Shown here in pieces: positions 59,400 through 64,000 of a DNA stretch of 64,000 nt. The notes below the pieces were generated by a model that saw only the letters and a list, made by a program, of their open reading frames with translations, did no database searches and was not told the DNA's origin. The DNA is taken from NCBI GenBank assembly GCA_019321725.1, contig CM033105.1, positions 16,523,861-16,587,860 on the forward strand, written 5' to 3'. The translations under genes were made by a program, and so were the position numbers. Numbering within the stretch: the stretch's first letter is position 1; each line of letters starts with the position of its first letter. Source of the stretch: Paulownia fortunei. Lineage: Eukaryota; Streptophyta; Magnoliopsida; Lamiales; Paulowniaceae.

Positions 59400-59964
59400 C
59401 TTACAAGATGACATTGCACTTTTCAATAGTTTCACATTTCTCGGTTTGTTATTGTTAGATGGCTTTACAATGCTCCCTTGGATTGATTTCCATCTCTCTT
59501 GAAAAAATTTCTTTATATTTTTGAGCATTTATTTCAGTAGCAAGCTGTCCAATTTAATTTTCTATTGAATTCATTTGAGCTCCTAAACTTGAAGCTAGCT
59601 GCCCCAATTGAATTTCAATATTGTCTATCTTTACTTCATTATTATTCAGTCAGGCTCTTGTTTCGCCAATGAAAGTGCATAGCAACTCCTCCAATGATGC
59701 CTTTTTCTCACCTTTGGTTTCCATAAATGAAGTGCTAGTGGATGTCATGAAATCCATTCGTTGAGAAGCTCCATTAGAAGTCCAAGCTATAAATTGATTA
59801 GAAAGAAAAGAAATTTGTGCAGCTAATTGTGTAAATGGATCTACCTCAAGAATACCGGCAATCTTTTCAAAGGAAGACCTCTCGAAAGGCCAATGATAGT
59901 TATTAGTAGTCATTTTATCAAGACTCCTAGCCTTATGCATACAAATACATATAACCAAATTCAA
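59400..59964 (-). pseudogene. Athila gag C-terminal fragment
   Basis: The frame begins shortly after the primer site with KMTTNNYHWPFERSSF and continues with GILEVDPFTQLAAQISFLSN, then, after a stop, VKIDNIEIQLGQLASSLGAQ, IGQLATEINAQ and INPREHCKA. These are the repeated I-x-Q-L-G-Q-L-A phrases and the EHCKA motif of the Athila gag C-terminus. The capsid part that should precede it is missing, leaving only about 100 bases between primer site and this fragment. Confidence 0.7.
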
Positions 59965-60063
59965 GGCAAGACCATATCAAAAATATGAGAAGAAAATAAA
60001 AATAATCTAAATTAAAATCAAGACTAAGTCATCACAATATCAATGTAATTATGATAAAACAAT

Positions 60064-60085
60064 CAATCCCTGACAACGGCGCTAA
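60064..60085 (-). other. Primer-binding site, tRNA-Asp type (degenerate)
   Basis: The minus strand reads ttagcgccgttgtcagggat, close to the sequence complementary to the 3' end of plant tRNA-Asp (tggcgccgttgccgggga), the usual Athila primer site. It starts a few bases after the LTR end and differs at about three positions. Confidence 0.7.
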
Positions 60086-60090
60086 AAACT

Positions 60091-61982
60091 TGTTCGTGAA
60101 ATATTTTGCTAATCGCAAGTGAATGGTGTCTAGTTTTAATACAACGGTGAGTTGAATATCATATCCACAGGGATTATAATCAAAAATTGCATTAAGTACC
60201 ATAGTTCAAATAGTCCTAATTTTATCTAGAAGATCGAATGATGATTGGAAAACAAAGTAGAGTAAGATAAAAATGCATAGACAAGAATGGAGTTTTCAAA
60301 AACAATATAACAAGCACCTTATGAACAAGATATTCTAGAGGAATGATTCACCTAATTATTATCTATGTTCTTCCTTCCAAAATATATCAACAACATATAT
60401 AAGTTAAGACTTCCTAAGCTCATCAATTCCCTCTCTCGAGTGCCGAATTGACTATGAGTTCTAACATGAATTTCGATATCTCTATAAAAATTCAAGAATA
60501 AAACTCTACAAAAGTTTAATAAATTCTTCTTCAAAACTTTAAAGGTTTCATAAGGTTCTCAACTCTATGATTCCTAGGTTATGTTATCCCTATGATCATA
60601 TATAAAATTCTCTCTCTCGAGTGTCGAATCTCATACGTCAAACAATATCAATTAGTGACCAATTAATCAAGATGAAATACTAAACAAGGTAACACAAACA
60701 AGATGAATAACTTAAACTAATATTATTTGAAATTCAAAATATAGGATCAAATAAGGTTACATCATTATCTAGAAATAAATGTTTAGTTCACCATAGATGA
60801 ATACAATTTCAAGAAATAAATAAGAAAGAACATGGAAATTGTTCACCGATTTGTGAAGTGGAAGGAATGGTTGAAGCTCTCCTTGTTTCCAAGAATAATT
60901 CATTATTTTCAATTGCAGAAAATGGAATGGGTCTTGTCTCCAAGCGCCCAATGACCTTCTTTGGTTCCAAGAACAATCCTCCAATCTTCCTCCCCCTTTG
61001 GTTGATGTTGATCTTACCCTTTTAAACTTCTCTCCAAGAGTCTTCCAAAAGAAATCCTGAAATCCTTCCACTTTTCTTGGCTTTTCTTCAAAAGAAAGCT
61101 AAAAATCCTCTCACTTTTCTTGGCTTTTCAAAATGAACTTGAAATTCTTCCCCTTTTCTTGGCTTTTTCTTCTTCTTCTCTCCACCAATGTATTGTATCC
61201 ACTAGAGCATCACATGGGTAATGATGTATAGGTGTATCTAATGTGTATATCTCATAAAAATGCCAAAATTCGTGATCCATTGACACTAGTCGCCACAATA
61301 ATGCATCAACATCTTTTTTATTAGCAGGATGGTGCCTAGGCGCCCTGTTTTGGGGCTTAGGCACCTTCCATTCTATTTAACCGACCTCAGATGGCGCCTA
61401 GGCACTGTTGCTGCTATTTTTCCCTGCTCCACTTCAGTACTCTTACACTGTTTAGCCCTTTATAACTAGTTTATGACCTCTTTAAAAGATGAATTGGCTT
61501 TTGATATCTTCTAATGAATTATATATCTATGTCTTTTCATTCCATAGGAACTTGAATTAACTAAATATGATATCAGTGGGCCGAGTTATGCCTAAAATAC
61601 TAAGATGTATCATCCTAGAAAATTGCAGCCAAGTGTTGACTCTTGAACTTAGTTTTTCTTATTGAAATCGATCGAATTAGATTTTATGATAAACATAGAA
61701 TTTTTATATCTATCTCTTGAATTTCCAATGGATCAAGAATCAATATGATATGAAATTAGGTCCAAGAGTTAGGATTTAAATACGAAAACTGCCATCAGTA
61801 GCACCACAACTCAAATTCTTCAACATTTCAACCAAATTTTTTATTTCTTTCCATTTTCTTCTCTTATTGTCATTACCTATAAGATTTCAAACTAAATGCA
61901 TAAAAAGTAACAAAAACACTTGAAAAAAAACTAATTGATAATCAAAAGATGTATGAATTATTGGTACAAAACCAACTTATCA
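60091..61982 (-). repeat. Athila derivative 5' LTR (1892 bp)
   Basis: Plus-strand edges are tgttcgtgaaatattttgct and aaccaacttatca, TG to CA. It contains the short G+C-rich palindromic motifs gtgcctaggcgcc and ggcttaggcacc near 61334-61365 within otherwise A+T-rich DNA. Confidence 0.9.
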
Positions 61983-61987
61983 GTAGC
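61983..61987. repeat. Target-site duplication, right copy (gtagc)
   Basis: Matches 55360-55364 and is followed directly by resumed Tat gag. Confidence 0.85.
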
Positions 61988-63300
61988 CTTGAGAAGAAAA
62001 GAGGTTAATCCACCACTACCACCAGAGGTACTGGAAAAGTCATTCCGCCCTGAGAGGCAGGAAGAGAATCATACGGGGGAATGTCAGAGTAAAATACTAA
62101 TGAAAGAGCTAGATGTGTTGAAGAAGTTCGAAATGCATAATGAGCTAAAAGAGATGAAGATGAAAATGGCGGAAAGGAATATGGTGATCAAGAGAGAAAT
62201 TTCATTTGCTGAGGAAGTAATGATGGAAGACCTACTAGCTAACTTCAGGTCATTAAATTACGAGTATGATGGTACTACTGACCCATGGAACATCTATACA
62301 GGTTCAAAAATTTAGCTTTCTTGCATAGATATTCCGATGGGGTTAAGTGTATGGTATTCTTGACAACCCTGTCGAAATCAGCCCAATAATGGTTTAGCCA
62401 GTTTCCCTTAGTTCAATCAACTCTTTTGATGAGTTTAGTTATGCCTTTTTACATCAATTTACAAGTTCTCAAAAATACCAAAAAACATCACTAACTTTAT
62501 TTAGTATAAAGGAAAAATATAATAAGGCCCTGCGAAGCTAAATAAAAAGATTTACAGTTGCTGCTTTAGAAGTACATTCAGCTACCCAAGAGGTACTTTC
62601 TAATGCCCTGGCCCAAGTTTGCACGATGGGGAATTTTTTAGGTCGTTGGCTAAGAAATCAACCAAAAGTTTTGATGACCTGCTAGCACAGGCTGAAAAAT
62701 ATATCAACATGGAAGAAGTTCAGTAGATGAAAAAAGAAGAATGATGAGATATAAAAAAAGATAGAAGGGAGTCTGGTAAAGAAGTATAAGGGTTTATTAG
62801 AAAATCAAAACAGGATGAGCGATTTCTTTTACCTGCACCTAGGGAACCCAGGCAATACACTCCCCTGGTGGTCCTAAGGGTGCATATTTTGATGGTAATT
62901 GCTAAATATAAGGGGTTAAAATGGCTGTATAATCACTCGTCAGCTCCAACCAAGCTCAAGTCTAATCTATTCTGCACTTTTCACAATGAGTATGGGCATA
63001 TAACGGAGGAATGTCGGTATCTAAAAGATGAGATAGAAATGATGATAAGAAGGGATGGTTGGATGATTAGGTAAAAGAGGAGGAGAAAAAACTAATTATT
63101 CAATGGAAAAAAGCTCGACCGACCTAGATAGAGAGGGATACTAAAGAGGGAAGAGCTAGAGACACCCCTGGAGAAAACTACCCCTAGGCTCCAAGGGGTT
63201 TCATCCAGATGATAGTAGGCCCCCCTATAGATGGGGACTCCAACCGAGCTAGTAAAGCATATGCGCGACCTACTCCATAAAGTGCAAAAGAAGAGGTCCA
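61988..63300 (+). pseudogene. Tat gag, part after insertion
   Basis: Resumes with LRRKEVNPPLPPEVLEKSFR and the coiled-coil-like LKEMKMKMAERNMVIKREIS, then the capsid (NFRSLNYEYDGTTDPWNIYT; YSDGVKCMVFLTTLSKSAQ, then a stop where Trp is expected). Next is the decayed equivalent of LSNTLAQGLQDGEYFRSLAK, and the zinc-like FCTFHNEYGHITEECRYLKD at about 62970-63030. Several stops are present. It corresponds to 44600-45760 on the minus-strand copy. Confidence 0.75.
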
Positions 63301-63329
63301 TAAAATTAACTAGTTATTACTACAATCGT

Positions 63330-63710
63330 GGCTAACTTTGACATGGACAGAGTAATGGTTGATATAGGTAGCTCGATTGATGTCTTGTTCTATAAAGTAT
63401 ATAAGAAGATGAATCTGGATATAGCATTGCAGCCAGTGGAGACAACCTTGTTCGATTTTGGCAAGGGAATGGTAGATCTATAGGTTAGTCATCTTACTAG
63501 TATCCTTAGATACTGAGCCCATACATAAGACTACGATGGCTAATTTTTTGGTGGTTGACTCTTTTTCTATATATAATATCATCTTGGGAAGACCTTCGTT
63601 CAATACCTTCCAAGCATTAGTGTCCACCTTTCACATGAAACTAAAATTCCCTGTAAATGAAGGGATAGGAGAAGTAGAAGGGGATTAGTGCTCGACTAGG
63701 AGATGTTATG
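63330..63710 (+). pseudogene. Tat protease remnant (second copy)
   Basis: Contains MVDIGSSIDVLFYKVYKKMN, where the catalytic DTG has become DIG, and later the IILG-R-like run near 63580. Stops occur near 63481. The sequence after 63710 (KLSRKKTKRKQ... and NPKLVDRMTQFLKNNIDIFV) is the start of the RT-proximal region, open to a stop at 63975. Confidence 0.75.
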
Positions 63711-64000
63711 TGGAAGCTATCAGGAAAGCTGAGTAGAAAAAAAACTAAAAGAAAACAAAATGCCGAAAAAGAGCCCTCGCTAAAAGTTATGAAAAGAAAT
63801 GGGGCAGAAGGGTCTTTAGTTGAACAAGAACATGTACTGTCAAACGAGAAATTGATCAATATAGAACTGGTGTTAGGGGATGTGACTAAAACTATTAGGA
63901 TGGGCACACTGCTGAATCCAAAATTGGTAGACAGGATGACTCAGTTCTTAAAAAATAATATTGATATCTTCGTATAGACTGTGCGGGACCTAGAAGGAAT

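Larger units (their letters stand above)
55365..61982 (-). mobile_element. Non-autonomous Athila-type deletion derivative, complete
   Basis: Two LTRs (55365-57236 and 60091-61982) enclose 2854 internal bases on the minus strand. Next to the 5' LTR (the right one) is a primer site resembling the 3' end of tRNA-Asp (ttagcgccgttgtcaggga). Then come a gag C-terminal fragment, a protease, the post-integrase motif and 1.7 kb of non-coding DNA to a purine-rich tract (aaagtttgagggtatt) before the 3' LTR. Gag N-terminus, RT, RNase H and integrase are absent. It would need proteins from a full element to move. Confidence 0.85.
54406..64000 (+). mobile_element. Plus-strand Tat element interrupted by an Athila derivative
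   Basis: LTR 54406-55064, leader and the first part of gag to 55364; then a 6618-base insertion (55365-61982) plus a 5-base duplication; then gag resumes at 61983 and is followed by protease to the window end. The minus-strand Tat copy has no interruption at the corresponding place (around 45750), which defines the insertion point. RT, integrase and the 3' LTR would lie beyond 64000. Confidence 0.85.

Noticed and set aside
1..64000. CRISPR arrays, bacterial operons, organellar insertions, tRNA or rRNA genes
   Set aside because: No regular repeat-spacer pattern, no operon-like coding density and no recognisable tRNA cloverleaf or rRNA sequence. A tRNA scan was not run, so short tRNA genes cannot be fully excluded.

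Overview
This is a 64 kb stretch of plant nuclear DNA. A eudicot is most likely: the intergenic DNA is very A+T-rich, the one multi-exon gene uses GT-AG introns of typical plant size, and the two recognisable enzymes are plant types (a plastid-targeted TyrA and a plant heparanase-like GH79 protein). The species cannot be named from the sequence. A run of 100 Ns (25874-25973) marks a scaffold gap.

Only three host genes are supported. (1) 10258-11412, +: intronless arogenate dehydrogenase, the last step of plastid tyrosine synthesis. (2) 13775-16749, -: a nine-exon heparanase-like beta-glucuronidase (GH79), resolved here exon by exon to 547 residues with both catalytic glutamates. (3) 33542-34873, -: an intronless ALP1-like protein derived from a PIF/Harbinger transposase, with two of three catalytic acidic positions replaced. 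They do not form a pathway and are separated by intergenic DNA.

The rest is mainly transposable-element DNA. 1-3.9 kb holds the 3' part of a decayed Athila-type Ty3/gypsy element. 3.9-10 kb is A+T-rich, with a 2.1 kb-spaced inverted repeat and local duplications. 18.3-22.1 kb carries small TIR-like repeats. 22.1-25.9 kb is a decayed gypsy-like or LARD-like element full of degenerate tandem repeats that run into the gap. 26-29.9 kb is A+T-rich with repeats. 35.25-39.9 kb is a decayed Copia element with tandemly repeated U3; it joins an orphan coding-like segment (39.9-40.2 kb).

From 40.4 kb rightward is a nest of LTR elements: a minus-strand Tat-lineage element (40.4-46.7 kb); an LTR-paired element with a gag-like interior (48.8-52.9 kb) split by a solo LTR with a 5-bp target duplication; a Copia RNase H scrap (53.6 kb); and a plus-strand Tat element (54.4 kb to beyond the window). 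The last one's gag is interrupted by a complete 6.6 kb Athila-type deletion derivative flanked by the duplication gtagc.

No rRNA, tRNA, CRISPR, organellar insertion or virus-like gene cluster was recognised. I see no convincing new multi-gene system. The most unusual items are the catalytically altered domesticated transposase, the protease-only Athila derivative, the orphan segment at 39.9 kb and the unclassified inverted repeats.
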